Source of the DNA: Massospora cicadina
Lineage: Eukaryota; Entomophthoromycota; Entomophthoromycetes; Entomophthorales; Entomophthoraceae
Direction of reading: 5' to 3'
Length of the DNA: 64,000 nucleotides
Assembly: GCA_022478985.1 (NCBI GenBank)
Contig: JAKSZP010002696.1
Location: forward strand, 1 to 64,000
Part shown: positions 34,421-46,930 of the stretch, piece after piece
Layout of the letters: the number at the start of each line of letters is the position of its first letter
How positions within the stretch are numbered: position 1 is the first letter of the stretch
Translations under genes and position numbers: made by a program
The notes under the pieces: model-generated
What the model saw: the letters and a program-made list of their open reading frames with translations, nothing else
The model's database searches: none
What the model was told of the DNA's origin: nothing

Positions 34421-36240
34421 TGTTCAGCCTTATACTATTTTATATGTAGCTCTAAGCCATGATGAATATAAAGAATGTACAGAGGCTTTAATAGATACAG
34501 GCGCATCTAGAAATTTCATTTCTGAGAAATTACTTGAAAATTTTAGAAAGTAAAAAAGGAATTGAATCGCTTGATGTAACTCTTGGGAATGGGGAGATTA
34601 TTAATACAGATCGTTCAGATCAGCCCATTAGGCTTCATATTGGTTCCTATACCTCAGATGTTGAGTTCTGGGTGCTTAAGGAAACTACTCAACCAGTAAT
34701 ACTTGGATATAACTGGACATGTCAGATAAAACTTCAGTACCAGTATGAAAATCATGCCCTTGTTGTTAGCTTTAATGGGAAAAAGGAAGTTTGACCTTTT
34801 ATTAAAGCAAGATGCTCTGGGCTGTTCTTTGCTGATACTCCAATTATAAAGTTGGAGGCCTGTAAATCAACTATTCCTAAGTACTTAAGGCAATGGGCTT
34901 CAGTTTTCAGCTAAGAGGAAGCCAATCAACTACCCTAGCATAGCCTATTTGATCATGCAATAGACTTGGTTCCAGGTAAACAGCCTACTCATGGCCCTAT
35001 CTACAGCTGTAATCAATGGGAACAAAAATATTTGTGAGAATACTTAAATACCATGCTAAGAAAAGGGTTTATCAGAGTTTCACGATCTCCATGATCATCA
35101 CCACTATTATTTTTGAGTAAGAAAGATTAAGGTTTACGTCCATGTGTCAATTACCAGAAGCTTAATAATATCATAATAATAACAGGTATTCCTTACCTGA
35201 TGCAGACCACCTCAGCGACCAATTTTCTAGAGCAACAATATTTTCAAAAATTGATCTTAGAGATGCATTTAATCGAATCTGAATCAAAGAAGGAGATGAG
35301 TGGAAAACTGCCTTTAAAACAATATTTGGCCTGTATGAATATCTTGTAATGACATTTAATTTATGCAACGCACCTAGCGTTCCAACAAATAATCAATACT
35401 GTACTAGGAGGCTACATGGACCAATTTTGTGTTGCTTACCTAGATGATATCTTAGTATACAGTAAGTCCAAAGAGGATCATCTCAATCATCTTCAACTAG
35501 TATTTGAGAATTTCAAAAAATTTAATATGCATGTTAAATTATCAAAATGTGAGTTTGCACAAGAAGAAGTAGAATTCCTTGGTTATGTTGTAGGCAAGAA
35601 CGGGTTTATAATGACACCAAGTAAAGTTGATGCTATTACTTCTTGGCCTACACCAACTAGCAGAAAGAAGGTGAGAAGCTTCCTAGGTTTAGAAAAACTT
35701 TTGCAGAGATTTTATCAAGATTTTTAACAATTGCATTACCTTTAACGCAACTAACCTCTGATAATGTAACTTTTAAATGGTTATTAAAGGCATAAAAATC
35801 CTTTAATGACTTAAAGAAAGCGTTTACTAAAGCATCAGTTTTAGCAATGCCAGACTGTGAAAGGCCATTTGTGGTTGAAACTGATGCCTCGGGATTTGCA
35901 CTTGGAGGTGTTTTACTTCAAAAGGGGGATGATAATAGGCTTCACCATATAGCCTACTACTCAAAGAAGTTTATTCCAGCTGAATGTAATTACCCCATTT
36001 ATGATAAAGAGATGTTAGCCATTGTTCAGACCTTGAAGCATTGGAGAAGATACCTATGCAGGGCTAAACATCCAGTCACCATTCTGACTGATCATAAAAA
36101 CTTAACTTAATTCTTCTCTCCTCGGCAACTAAATTAACGTCAAGCCAGATGGGATCTCACTTTAGATGACTATGAGCTAGAAATTGGTTATAAACCAGGA
36201 AAATTAATGTATTCCCAGATGCTTTAAGTGGCAGACTAGA
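34421..36240 (+). pseudogene. Chromodomain element protease, reverse transcriptase and RNase H (broken)
   Basis: Protease site LIDTGASRNFI with DTGA at 34494-34505, followed by the flap region at 34534-34794 (TLGNGEIINTDRSDQPIRL, VILGYNWTCQIKL). RT fingers PLLFLSKKD-like near 35105, palm KIDLRDAFNRI near 35250, and YLDD intact at 35437-35448 with VYSKSKEDHLNHLQ and CEFAQEEVEFLGYVV after it. RNase H: VVETDASGFALGGVLL near 35873, YDKEMLAIVQTLKHWRRYL and ILTDHKNLT. The key residues are present, but stops and frame changes separate the domains. Confidence 0.85.
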
Positions 36241-37789
36241 TCTTATCCCAGACGAAGGGGAGATAGAAGACTACAATACTCAAGTCCTACTAAAAAACAG
36301 AAAATAGTTCAATTTTCTCACCTTGTCCTAGTAAAATGGGAGGACAAATTGATCAAAGCCCAGGAAAAAGACACTTATTTCCAGAAAATCATATCTGATT
36401 TAAAGAATAACAGCAATAGCATTTGGTACCAAAAGGGTTATTCACTTATAGGATATCTTCTACTTTGAAAACAGTGTCTCTATATACCTGAAGGTCCTCA
36501 ACGGCTAACTATATTACGTGAATACCATGACACAAGCATGGCAGGTCACCCTGGAAGAAATAAAATGCTTTCACATATTCAGAGAACATACCGTTGATCT
36601 GTTTTGATAAAAGATGTGTTAAAATACCTAGCTGGATGTGAAACCTTTTGTCATATAAAGGCTAGAAGAGGACAACCACAGGGCTTACTGGAACCTCTAA
36701 GTATGGCAACAAAACCATAATAATCAGTATCCTTGGATTTCAAAGTTGAGTTACCAATTTAAATGGTTACAATGCGATTTTAGTAGTCGTTATTAGATTT
36801 ACAAAGATGGCTCACTTCAAACCTACTAAAACATCTGTAACAGCTAAGGAATCAGCCCAACTATTTATAATTAAAGTATTTCTTTTACACGGCATTCCTA
36901 AAGAAGTGATAACAGACGTGGCGCTCAGTTTACGTCAAATTTTTGGAATCAAGTAATGAAGGACCTAGGTATTAAAAGATGTTTATCCACTTCATATCAT
37001 TCTCAAACTGATGGACAGACAGAACGCGTAAATCAAGTATTAGCGCAGTATCTAAGATCCTATGTGAAGTTCAAGCAAAATAATTGTGTAGAGCTTCTAA
37101 CAATGGCCCAGTTCTGCTATAATAACTTGGACTATGCTTCTATAGGTATGTCGCTTTTTAAAGCAAATTATGGTTATGATGTGAACTGGGGGCCCAACTT
37201 CACTAAAATCTCAGGAAACCCATCAGGTAGGGACTTTATCAAAGATATTCAACAAAATCATGCCTTATGCATTTCAAATCTAAAAAGAGCAATCAGGACA
37301 TATAAGGATTTTGCTGATAAGAAAAGAGAACCTGGGAAGATCCTAGAAATTGCAGCTGAAGTTTACTTAGATGCAAGAAATGTACCTATAAGTGTTCCAT
37401 CACGCAAATTAGCACACCAACGCATAGGAGCTTTTACGCTAGAAAAAATTATAGATAAGGTAGCATATCAAATAGCATTACCCAAGGAATGGAAAATCCA
37501 AAATGTATTTCACCAATCCCTTTTACATAAGAAAGATGGTTTCCTACCCACATTAACAGATCAGAACAGCTGCCCCTCCATTGATTAAAGGAGAGACTAC
37601 AGAGTATGAAGTAGAAGCAATCCTTAAGAGTAGGAAGCATTATGGGAATATTCAGTACCTAGTAAAATGGGTAGGGTACCCTGTTGAAGAAAGTACTTGG
37701 GAATCAGAGGAAAACCTTAAAAATGCAAAGAATCTACTTCAAGGTTGGGGGAAAAATTTGCAGATGGCTTCAGCCTTGGTGGAGGATAA
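36241..37789 (+). pseudogene. Chromodomain element integrase with chromodomain (broken)
   Basis: Inserts cDNA; the chromodomain would steer it to chromatin marks. Zinc-binding part: EYHDTSMAGHPGRNKML near 36520 (H-x-H pair) and CETFCH near 36640. Core: SLDF near 36733, VITD near 36907 with a one-base deletion just after it, and SYHSQTDGQTERVNQ with the catalytic Glu at 37022-37024. The C-terminal part runs to 37588, where a frame change leads to the chromodomain in 37581-37952: YEVEAILKSRK then QYLVKWVGYPVEESTWE, with the aromatic residues expected for methyl-lysine binding. The frame runs on into the 3' LTR. A purine tract lies at 37778-37789. Confidence 0.85.
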
Positions 37790-38499
37790 TGTCAGGTCAA
37801 AGCCTGGCATGAAAGATATACCTGATATATCAGTTCTTAATAGTAGAATATATGATATATTCAATCAGCTGAAACAACTAAAGATGATAGCAAAATCACA
37901 TAGCAGAACGAATAATGAGTCAGATGAGTCGATTCAAGACTATAAAATTTAAATTGAACATCGGAACACCTGGGGCCAGGTCTTAGTAGTCCTTACTAGG
38001 CAGTTGATTACTAGTCTAAGCTTTGGTTATCTAAGACAGAAAGAGCCTAAAGAATCTAAATCTAGATAAGAATCAAGTAAGCCCTAAAGCTAGTTCAATT
38101 AGTCTGAAAAGTGTATATAAGCTGAATATTTCTAAAATCATTTCTTTCAGTTAATAAAGTTGAGATGCTTCAAAATACTTAATTGATTTACCTGCTTTTG
38201 ATCATTAGTAAAGTTCAACGATCTTTATTATCAAGCTTATATCAATTTAACAACCCTGAAAAACCAACTATTTCCACTAACCCAATTTCCAATTGCCCAC
38301 TGTCACTGGTATCTTGGCCTTAACAAGCGTTGAACTAGCTGAAGCTCTACAACCTATATTAGGGCCCAAAAGACCTTTATTCAAAGCTGTTATATTTTTA
38401 TCCGCATCCTACACTTGCTATACTGGACTCTTAGCTCAGGCATGGCAAGTTCATGAGTTGCTATGCCAGACTGGGTTAAAGATATTCCAGTCCCTGATA
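37790..38499 (+). repeat. 3' LTR of the chromodomain element
   Basis: Starts TGTCAGGTCAAAGCC and ends CCAGTCCCTGATA, with TATATAAG at 38114-38121. It matches the 5' LTR closely from about 38100 onward, but the first 100 bases differ at many positions. Confidence 0.85.
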
Positions 38500-40001
38500 A
38501 TAGGCCTTCTGTTGGTCTAAAAAACAAGTGCTCCAGATTCTGTGAATTGGCATACGTTGGCTACGGTGTGTATGTTGTCCCAAATAGACCATTTAGGAAT
38601 GAAGCCAAATATGCTCAGGGTAAATGAGAGCAGAGGCAGCTACCCCTAGGCGGTTTGCCATGGTTTCAGTAAAAAGTTTAGTATCTGTGTTAGTAAGTGA
38701 TACTGGGTGCCAGTTGGCCAAGTCTAGCTTATCACCTTCTTGTACAACGTTATTGTATAGGCTTCTTGTCCTCCAGGGAGGAAGCGCGTCTCCATTAAGC
38801 ACTGGTTCATTGAGGCAAGCAGCAAGGAGGAAAATATTTGTAATATTTCTTATAGTCTTCATAAGGAATTCTGTCTGGACCAGGGCATTTCCTATATGGT
38901 GCACCACGAATAGTGGACCAGAGTTCATCCCGAGAAATTAAATTCATCAACTCCAGATAATGGGAAATGGTGCAGATATGTGCACTTTTGAGAAAATTGT
39001 CAACTTCAGCCAGCTGAACTAGATTGGAGCGATACTATTTGGTGTAATAATTTTGTACTTTGATTGCCCCTTCAGCCAGAGTATCTGCAACAGAGTGGTC
39101 TGGCTTCTGCACCTGTATGCAGGTCAAGCTCTGATACAGTGCAAAGAATTTTTAAAAAAGTAGCAGAACCATGTGTCACCCGCTGCTATATGCTTTGTCT
39201 TATACTGAACACAAACATGATGCTTGTGTTGTCTTACCAGTGTGTTGAGGCGAGAGGACACTTCTGACCACTTACAACCCCAAGCCAGGATGTAGAATAC
39301 TGCTGGGACATTAGATTACAGATGGTCCATTTCTGCCAGCGTGTGCAAAATGACTCCTGAGGCAGCCCACGAGTAACGTGAGAAAATGTGGCATGCCTGG
39401 TGGATGGTATTCGCTATAAAGTTGACCATTTAGAAAGTGGTTCTGCACATAACAGTGTGTTAAATTCTGGAGCTGTGGTTTCAGTTCACCCATGAGGAAA
39501 ACCTAGGCAACGTGATCTCAGCTGGGCAGAGTTTGCACCACTTTGGCACTTGTGCCACTGGTTGTGACAAAGAGAAGGAAATTAATACCATCCTGTGGTT
39601 GGATAAATTGAGTTTCATTGTTGTAAAGTGAGCTATTAGGGACTGAAATTTCAATGGTGAGATAATAAGGTTAATGAGGGACATTAACCTCAGCTGGCCG
39701 TTGTGCACATGGGGATGAGACATCTTTGGGAGCAGCAGTGCATGAAGCGGCAGAGTATCAAACAACCCCAAAGTGGCTTTTAGAACACAAAGTTCTACTC
39801 GCCCCTGTGGGGGTTTCAGTGATGAGGTCAGCGGTCGGTGGCTGGGTTGGTCCAGCAGTTCATGTCACCTACAACAAATGGGTCAGGGGGAAGAGGGAGG
39901 GAATTAATAGCTGAGAAGAATTTCTGCTGAGCTCATGCACAGGTTGGAACATAAATGTTAACGATAACATGCACTTCATCATCCCATGAAAAGGATACAA
40001 C
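38500..40001 (-). pseudogene. LINE D ORF2, middle part: endonuclease end and RT start
   Basis: Continues the ORF2 interrupted at 32867. RT: GDKLDLANWHPVSLTNTDTK and ALIYPEHIW at 38593-38928, where copy B has the matching LANW and SPEQFSF blocks. Above it comes the linker, then the endonuclease end at 39481-39771 (HVHNGQLRLMSLINLII, KLNLSNHRMVLISF), where the SDH motif reads SNH. LINE C enters this endonuclease region just above 40001. Read on the minus strand, the sequence picks up again at 45295. Confidence 0.8.
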
Positions 40002-40015
40002 AAGTATGCAGCCTT
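40002..40015. repeat. Target-site duplication of LINE C, left copy
   Basis: AAGTATGCAGCCTT here and AAGTATGCGGCCAT at 45295-45308; two mismatches in 14. It fits the point where the LINE D frame is cut. Confidence 0.65.
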
Positions 40016-40140
40016 CAAATTGTTTTAAACTTCTCTCTCTCATTGCAAACACTTTAACAACAAATTCAATTCAAGTCTAGGTAATAGTTGATAATCTCAT
40101 AGAGGAGATTAGTTGGCGCCCAATTTCAGAGAGCAGTTGG

Positions 40141-41533
40141 GTGAGCAAAGTTAAGGGCACAGGAGCAGGCCACACACCAAACAAGTTTCAAAAATGCCTC
40201 AGCAATACCAGCGGCCTAGATAAAATTAGTAGTAAAAAACTGGTGGTTAGCATTTCCCCAAAAATTTTGGCCTGGCAAGCATGCTGCAACCAGTTCCTCA
40301 TACGCTGCACTCCCAGCCACTGTTGTCAGTGGAGCACGGGGTGCATGTCTTCCTTGATATACAAAAAATGGCGCTTTAGGAGAATTTTTGTGGAGATATA
40401 CACACTCATTTTCCAAATGCGGTGTACATTGCACCTCACTCCATGCCATGCAGTTGGATGGATCTTGGATTTGAAAATAAAGAAGCGGCGGACAATGCCA
40501 CAAAGGTGCAAGTAGTAGTTAACCTCCTGGATGGTCAACGGGTAGTTGAAATGAAGCTAACCGCTGGACTAAATCAAACCAAATTTTTGTAACTTTTGAC
40601 TTCCTACCTACAACAAACAAGCGCACCATGCTGGAGCACAACCTGAAGGCTGGGCTCGCCATATATGGAGAAATACAATCAATTGAAATCCAGCGTTTTA
40701 TGCTCATGCCAGACCTGTGCACAGGCAAAGAGATTGCTGTTTACCCCATCCACGGGGATAGAGGACAATTTGACCCAAATCCCACATACCACTTATGTCA
40801 AAATCAATGGGCAAAACTTTCATCCATTAAAAGTCACTTTGGATAGAGCGCCTCCTATCTGCACTTTCTGTCACGCTTTTGGCCACAAGGCCCATACCTG
40901 CACCTCCAAGGAGGGCATTACTCAAACCAAAGTTAACCCAGATGCAATATGCAGTGCAGAAGCCCACTATGAAGTGGCACTAAAAACCAATGCATCCTTC
41001 CTGTGGGGAGCGCAAGTCTGCTACATTATAGTAAAACCTGTGTCCCCACAGGAGCGTAAGAAGGCTAAGCAGGCCTGCAAGGTGGCGGCCAAGGAGGCGG
41101 CTAAGACTGCTTTCGTGATCCTGCCAGCCCAGCTCCAGGTGGACATCAAGACATTTGTAGTGGAAGCAGCTCACGAATCCTTCCACCAATCAGATTGGGA
41201 TGCCCAAGCCAGTTGGGCCACCCAAGATGAAAATCTGATGGGTGAGTATATTTCAACTAGCCAATGCGCCCAAGCATCAATTGTGACTGAGTCGCTCACC
41301 AATATTCTTGCCAAAATTACACCTTTAAGCAATGGTGAACCGCAAATGCACACAACGCCAAAAATTATTCCCACAGGGGGAAAAGCAGAAGGTAAAAGCC
41401 AATGTGAACCCCATAGCTAAAGTTTCCCATACTGAACCATACTCCATAGCACAGAATACCCATGCTGCCAAGCAGCGATATGATGAAAAAGAGAAGGCTG
41501 AAGGGCTCAGGTGCCCTTCCTCTTACACCTAAG
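40141..41533 (+). pseudogene. LINE C ORF1: RNA-binding protein with CCHC knuckle (broken)
   Basis: Best ORF1 of the family. N-terminal block to 40515 (KLVVSISPKILAWQACCNQ), a middle block with NLKAGLAIYGEIQSIEIQ near 40640, then a long open frame 40665-41420. This holds an intact CCHC knuckle, CTFCHAFGHKAHTC (40860-40901), followed by a basic Ala/Lys-rich helix (KKAKQACKVAAKEAAKTA) and an acidic tail. It ends at TAA (41530-41532) in the junction hairpin, after CPSSYT. Two frame changes break it. RNP formation with LINE RNA is the expected role. Confidence 0.8.
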
Positions 41534-41537
41534 GTGC
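41525..41537 (+). promoter_or_regulatory. ORF1/ORF2 junction hairpin, LINE C
   Basis: ACACCTAAGGTGC: four of five stem pairs remain, with the TAA stop in the loop. The ORF2 ATG seen in copy B has become AAG here (41539-41541). Confidence 0.55.
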
Positions 41538-41538
41538 A

Positions 41539-44500
41539 AAGGGGAGAGCCTTTACTTTAGGGACGTTGAATATCGCTGGACTCAATGCCTCACTGTCCCA
41601 GGCTAGGAAACTGAGTTTTTTACAAAATAATTTACCTGTGGACATCCTGGCCATCCAGGAGTCCCACTGTCCGTGTGGTGCTGAGGAATCATGGGCAACC
41701 ATGCTCCTCCCTTTCCTTTCCTTTTGTTCTACACACTGTGGTGTGCTTGTTCAAGTGAATTGTAGCTTTAAATTTAATTAATCAAAATTGTAACTGAATG
41801 GCCATGTCCTTGTAGTCACCTTTTCATGGGATGATAAAGTGCATGCTGTGGCTAACATTTATGCCCCACCTGTGCATGAGATCGTCAGGAATTCTTCTAG
41901 GCCATCAATTTCCTTCCGCTACCCCTCAACCATTTGTTTTTGGCAACATGAATTGCTGGATGAACCCAACCACAGACTGCTGGCCCTCATTGCCTACACC
42001 TCCCCAGGAGCATGTTGAACTTTGCGTTCTCAAAGCCACCCTAAAGTTGTTCAATACTCTTCTGCATCATGCTCCACTACTCACTAACATGTCACGCCCC
42101 CACGTGCACAATGGCCAGCTAAGGTCCATGACCCGCATTGACCTTATTCTCATGCCATTGAAATTTTAAACCCAAAATTTCCCACTTCACCACAATGAAA
42201 GTTGATTTCTCTGACCACAGGATGGTATTGGTTTCCTTCCTTTTGTCCAATACAGTGTCTCAGGTGCTGAAGTGGTGCAAACTCCACCTCACCAAGATCG
42301 TGTCACCTTGATTTTCTTTGTGGGTGAGAATCTGTGACCTTGGCTCCAGAGTTTATTGCACAATTATGTGCAGACCCAATTTCCACCTGGTTAACCTTTA
42401 AGGCGAACACAAACCGCCAGGATCACCACTTCTTTTCCCATCACTCACGGGCTGCCTCAGCAGTCATTTTGCGCACACTGGAAGAAGTGGACCACCTGGA
42501 GTCTAATGTCCCCACTGCAGGCTACGTCCCAGCTTGAGGTCGCAGATGGGAAGAAGTGTCCACCCACCTCAACGCACTGGTAAGAGAACACAAAAATTGG
42601 GTTTGCGTTCAGTATATAGCAAAACATATAACAGCAGGCAATACGTGTTCTGCTTAATTTTTTCAAAAATTCTTCACACCTTGCCAGAGTTTGTCCTGCA
42701 CACAGGTGCAAAGGTCAGACCACTCTGTTGTGGATACACTGGGCGAAGTGGCGATCAAATTACAAAATTATTACTCTAAATTATATTGATCTGATTTAAT
42801 TCCACTGGCTAAAATGAAAATTTTCTTAAAGTGCACACATCTGCACCATTTGCCGATTCCCAGAGTTGATAAATTTAATTACTCGGGATGAACTATGGTC
42901 TGCCATTTGTGGTGCACCATATAGAAAATGCCCAGGCCAAGACAGCATCTCTTATGAGTTCTATAAGGAGTATTTCTAAAAATTTCCTCCTTGATGCTTG
43001 CCTCTCTAACCAATGTCTTCTGGAAACGCGCCTCCTACCTGGAGGGCAAGAGGCCTTCATGATTATATTGTACAAGAAAGGGGATAAGCTGGATTTGGCC
43101 AATTGGCGCCCCATTTCACTCACTAACACAGACACAAAAGTTTTACTAAAATCATGGCTAACCATCTAGGGGTTATTGCCTCTGCTCTCATTTCCCCTGA
43201 ACAATTTGGTTTCATCCCCAAAAGGTCGATTTGAGACAATATTACACAGTAGCCAACCTCTGCCAATCCATAGCTTCTGGAGCACTTGTGTTTTTAGACC
43301 AACAGATGGCCTATGATAGAGTCAACTGGGATTACCTCAGAGCCTGCCTCCACAAGTTCCGCCTCCACTTTTGCTTCATTAATTAGGTGATGTTGCTAAC
43401 GGAATCTGCCACAATAGCTGTGCGTGGCCCTGGCTTCCTCACGGATGTAGTCTGCCCTCAAAGGGGCCTACGCCAAGGGGACCCTTTTAGACCACTCCTG
43501 TAAAAACTCAGCCTTGCCCCACTTCTTCGAAATGTGAATGCCCACCTGACTGGTGTCCATGTGCAAGGCCAAGCACCAGTCAACATGTTGGCATTTGCTG
43601 ATGACTGTGTGATTGGGGTGTCTAACAATCATGATGCACGTGCGCTTGAAGATACTATCCAGGTTTACTCCAGGGTAAGTAATGCTGCACTTAACGCCTC
43701 CAAAACCAAAATTATTCTCCTTGGTCAGTATCAAGCCCGCTGGGCCCCAGCGCCCCGATTCCTACCTGCTTCATCAACTAGCTTACAGGGTCGCTTGCCT
43801 TACCCACCCCACTCCGCCCTGCTCATACTCCCCTTTGTGCCACGCCCCACCGTTGGCCCTGTCCGCCATTTGGAGGTGTGGCTGGAGGCAGGAGGGTACG
43901 CCTCAACGGTAATGGAAAACCATATTCTAGACAACGTTATGAAACAGATAGCTTCCTCCAAATCCCGCCCACCTCCCTTACAGGCAGGGTTAGTGCTTGC
44001 CAAATCTATGCTCCTCTCTAAAGTTTTTTTGTTGGGCCCACGCCATTGCCTTTTCCCCTTAATTCTTCAAGTCATCATACGCCCTTATGTAAGGGTAGTT
44101 TTGGTTAGGCTGCACACCACTGGTGCGCCAGAATGTCATGTTTGGCCCTCGCCATAGTGGAGGTATGGGCCTGCTCAACTTTGAGGCCCATGCTGCCAAA
44201 AATTTTGGCGCCTAGATCGTTGCCGTCACTAACCCTATGATATCAGCCAACACTGGTCCCATGCGGCCCACTCCAACTTCTCCCACGCCCTGGGCCTCGC
44301 CAATCATACCCACCCCCACTCTCTGTTAAAGTACCTTGAATCACATCCTACTGCCGCGGGCCCACATGGGACGTCACCACACTTCAAAAGGATTCTCCTC
44401 TCCATGCGGAGCGCTGAGTGGAGAATTTGCATCTTTGGGTACACATCCCAGAGGGGGCGCCCCTCTCCTCGGTTTACCCAGGAAGTACAAGGACTACCCA

Positions 44501-45190
44501 TTTTGAACGGAGTAATACCCATGAGACCCCCTACCATGGCCAGGGTGGACTATCTGGACATGGTGGACATCCCCTACCCCCTAGATACCCAGAAAGCCAT
44601 TTGGAAGTACGCCCACCACCCCTTCTGCAGCTGCATATTCATTCCCATGTGTGGCACTGCTTGAGACGGGTATACAGTACTGCCTTACGCTCTAACGCTT
44701 TGCCCTCATCTTGCGTCGTGTGTGGCCAGTATGGAACGCTGGTTCACCGCCTGAAAGAGTGCCCTCCATCTAAAGCGATATGGCGTTAGGTACAACGTCT
44801 GTTTCGCCAGGATCAGGATCAGCCCTTCAGCCTTTCTAAGGACATGTTTACTTTATCCATGGCTTCCCCTCTTCCACCCTCCCTTCATGCCTTGGTAGTT
44901 GCAATCGCTATGTGGACTATCCACACGATTGTCCTAGATGCTATCTCAGGCTTCACTCCCACCCTTCAGGAAGTTATATGCTGGTTCCAGTCGCACCTTG
45001 TGGACCATTTTCAAGCGTGGATGTTTGGGTACCTCCCACCCCGTCGCCACCAGATGGTCCCATCCTGGTTCCCAGTTTGGTTTATCTTTTCAGACCCCTT
45101 CCTACATACATGCTCAATAGTGGCGCAAGCGCCTGCACATGTAACCCCCTTCCTTCTCTTGGCGTTCCCGCTGGCAACAGGAGATAGCGT
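41539..45190 (+). pseudogene. LINE C ORF2: EEP endonuclease, RT, zinc motif (broken)
   Basis: Endonuclease: TLNIAGLNASLSQARKLSFL near 41561, LAIQESHCPCG, FGNMNCW near 41940 (GDMNC in copy B), MTRIDLILMPLKF near 42130, and SDHRMVL near 42215. RT: DLANWRPISLTNTDTKVLL near 43095, SPEQFGFIPKRSI, DQQMAYDRVNWDYLRACL near 43305, GLRQGDPF near 43470 and FADD intact at 43594-43605. The C-terminal zinc motif CVVCGQYGTLVHRLKEC lies near 44715-44765. Some stops sit where Trp or Arg is expected (for example I-stop-D near 43233), pointing to C-to-T or G-to-A decay. Confidence 0.85.
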
Positions 45191-45294
45191 CTGCTTCTCT
45201 GGGGTGCCCTCCTCTCACTGAGGTTTGTTTCATAGTTTAGTATCTTATTGGAAGTGTCCATCTCCAGGTTGGCCTTCCCCAAATAAAATTTTTA

Positions 45295-45565
45295 AAGTAT
45301 GCGGCCATTGAGGTACAGTGTTGAAAAAATGAATTGAAAATTATGGGTCACTCAAATAAGCACCCCACAGTGCGGTGACCACGAGGAAAGAGAAGGGAGG
45401 AGCATGGTTGCCCAAATGTCCTCTGCATTGCGTGGACAGTGGGTTTCCTGAATGTCCAGGACATCCACGGGTAAGTTATTTTTTAAAAAACTCAGTTATC
45501 TAGCCCTAATGGCGAGGCCTTGAGTCCAGTGATGTTCAAAATCCCTATAGTAAATGCTCCCCCTT
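45295..45565 (-). pseudogene. LINE D ORF2, N-terminus of endonuclease
   Basis: Minus-strand start of ORF2 next to the junction hairpin. It reads through equivalents of TLNIAGL (here FNITGLKASPLGLDN-like) and VDVLDIQETHC, then CGVLI near 45370, before LINE C interrupts. The first codon is degraded. It continues at 40001. Confidence 0.75.
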
Positions 45566-45580
45566 CGCACTTTAGGTGCG
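45566..45580 (-). promoter_or_regulatory. ORF1/ORF2 junction hairpin, LINE D
   Basis: The minus strand reads CGCACCTAAAGTGCG: a perfect five-pair stem CGCAC/GTGCG with the TAA stop (45572-45574) in the loop. The stem differs from copy B in register and sequence yet remains fully paired. Confidence 0.6.
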
Positions 45581-46930
45581 AGGGAAGGGCACCCATGCCC
45601 TTCAGCCTTCTCTTTTTCAGCACATCGCTGTATGGTATTGCAGGTATTCTGTGCTACAGAGTATGGTTCATTATGGTAGCTTTAGCAGTGGGGTTGACAT
45701 TGGATTTTGCCTTCTTTTTTTCTCCCTTGGAATTTTTTTCAGTGCGGTGTGCACCTGCAGTGCACCATCGCATGTTGATAAAATTCAGAAAGTAGATTGG
45801 TGAGCTACTTGGTTCTGATCGAGGCTTGGTGGCATTAAGCAGGTGAATCTGACTCACCCATCAGGTCAACAGCTTGGGTGGCCCAACCTGGATGGTGATA
45901 GGATCTGCAAGCTGCTTCCACAGTGAATGATTCAATGTCCTCCTGGAGCTGGGTGGGTGGGATCATGCATGCGGCCATGGCTGCCGCCTTGGCTGCTGCT
46001 TTGTGGGCTTGCTTGGCCTTCTTATTTTCCTGCAGGGACACAGGCTTGACTTGAATGTAGCACTCAGGCGCGTACCACGGAAAGGCAGCGTCAGTGTCTA
46101 TTGCCAGTTCATAGTGGGTGTCTGCACCGCACATTGCATTTGGGATAATTTAGGTTTTTGTAATGCCCTCCTTGGTGGGGCAGGTATGGGCCTTGTGGCC
46201 AAAAGCATGACAGAAGGTGCAGGTAGGAGGCGCTCTATCCACGGTGACCTAGAATGGGTTGGATTCTTACCCATCAATTTCCACAAAAGTGGTGTGGGGG
46301 ATTTGGGTCAAATATTCTTCTACCCCTGCAGATGGGGTGAGAACAGCAATCGCTTTGCCTGTGCACAGGTCTGGCATGAGCATAAAGTGCTGCATCTCGA
46401 AGGATTGGATTTCCCCATATTTGATGAGCCCAGCCTTCAGGTGGTGCTCCAGCGTGGTGCGCTTAATTGTTGTAGGTAGGAAGGCAAAAGTTACGAAAAT
46501 TTTATAAGATTTAGTCCAATGAGTGCGGTTTGTGTCCACTTTTTGTTGACCATCCAGGAGATCCACAACTACCCGCACTTTTGTGGCTTCATCCACCACA
46601 TTTTTGTTTTGAACCCAAGATCAAGCCAACCATGAGGCATGGAGTGTGGTGCAACGTACACTGCGTTTGGGAAATGTGTGTGTATATCTCCACAAAAATT
46701 CTCCTAAAGCGCCATTTTTTGTATATCAAGGAAGACATGCACCCCGTGCTCCACTGACAACAGTGGCTGGGAGTGCAGCGTATGAGGAACTGGTTGCAGC
46801 ATGCTTGCCAGGCCAAAATTTTTGGGGAAATGCTAACCACCAGTTTTTTACTACTAATTTTATCTAAGCCGCTGGTATTGCAGGGCATTTTTTAAACTTT
46901 TCTGGTGTGGGGCCTGCTCATGTGCCCTTA
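45572..46930 (-). pseudogene. LINE D ORF1 (broken)
   Basis: Same layout as LINE C ORF1. The N-terminus at 46589-46888 is almost identical to C (SGLDKISSKKLVVSISPKIL). The middle block at 46267-46599 has TTLEHHLKAGLIKYGEIQ and CTGKAIAVLTPSAGVEEYL. The knuckle region near 46190-46230 (CTFCHAFGHKAHTC-like) precedes a basic helix at 45835-46134 (KKAKQAHKAAAKAAAMAA). Two or three frame changes separate these. The 5' UTR continues to about 47057. Confidence 0.8.

Larger units (their letters stand above)
32868..38499 (+). mobile_element. Chromodomain Ty3/Gypsy element (chromovirus clade), complete with both LTRs
   Basis: 5.6-kb LTR element flanked by the perfect TSD ATAGG (32863-32867 and 38500-38504). 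The uninterrupted target, CTATCATAGGCC, is seen in LINE B. The order is gag, protease, RT, RNase H, integrase, chromodomain, which defines the Ty3 chromodomain clade. A purine tract GGTGGAGGATAA precedes the 3' LTR. The coding region is broken at several points. The LTRs are of similar length (705 and 710 bp) and very alike in their second half, so this is among the younger insertions. Confidence 0.9.
40016..45294 (+). mobile_element. LINE copy C (family 1), full length
   Basis: 5.28-kb LINE inserted antisense into its relative LINE D. It has a 5' UTR with AAACTTCTCTCTCTCATTGC, ORF1, junction hairpin (41525-41537), ORF2, 3' hairpin (45250-45278) and the tail AAATAAAATTTTTAA. It is the best preserved LINE here: the ORF1 knuckle and the RT FADD box are intact, although stops remain in both ORFs. 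With the D piece 45295-47057 it makes an inverted repeat. Confidence 0.9.

Noticed and set aside
45520..45803. Plus-strand hydrophobic reading frames near the LINE C/D junction
   Set aside because: Antisense to LINE D ORF1 and the ORF2 start; explained by those genes.
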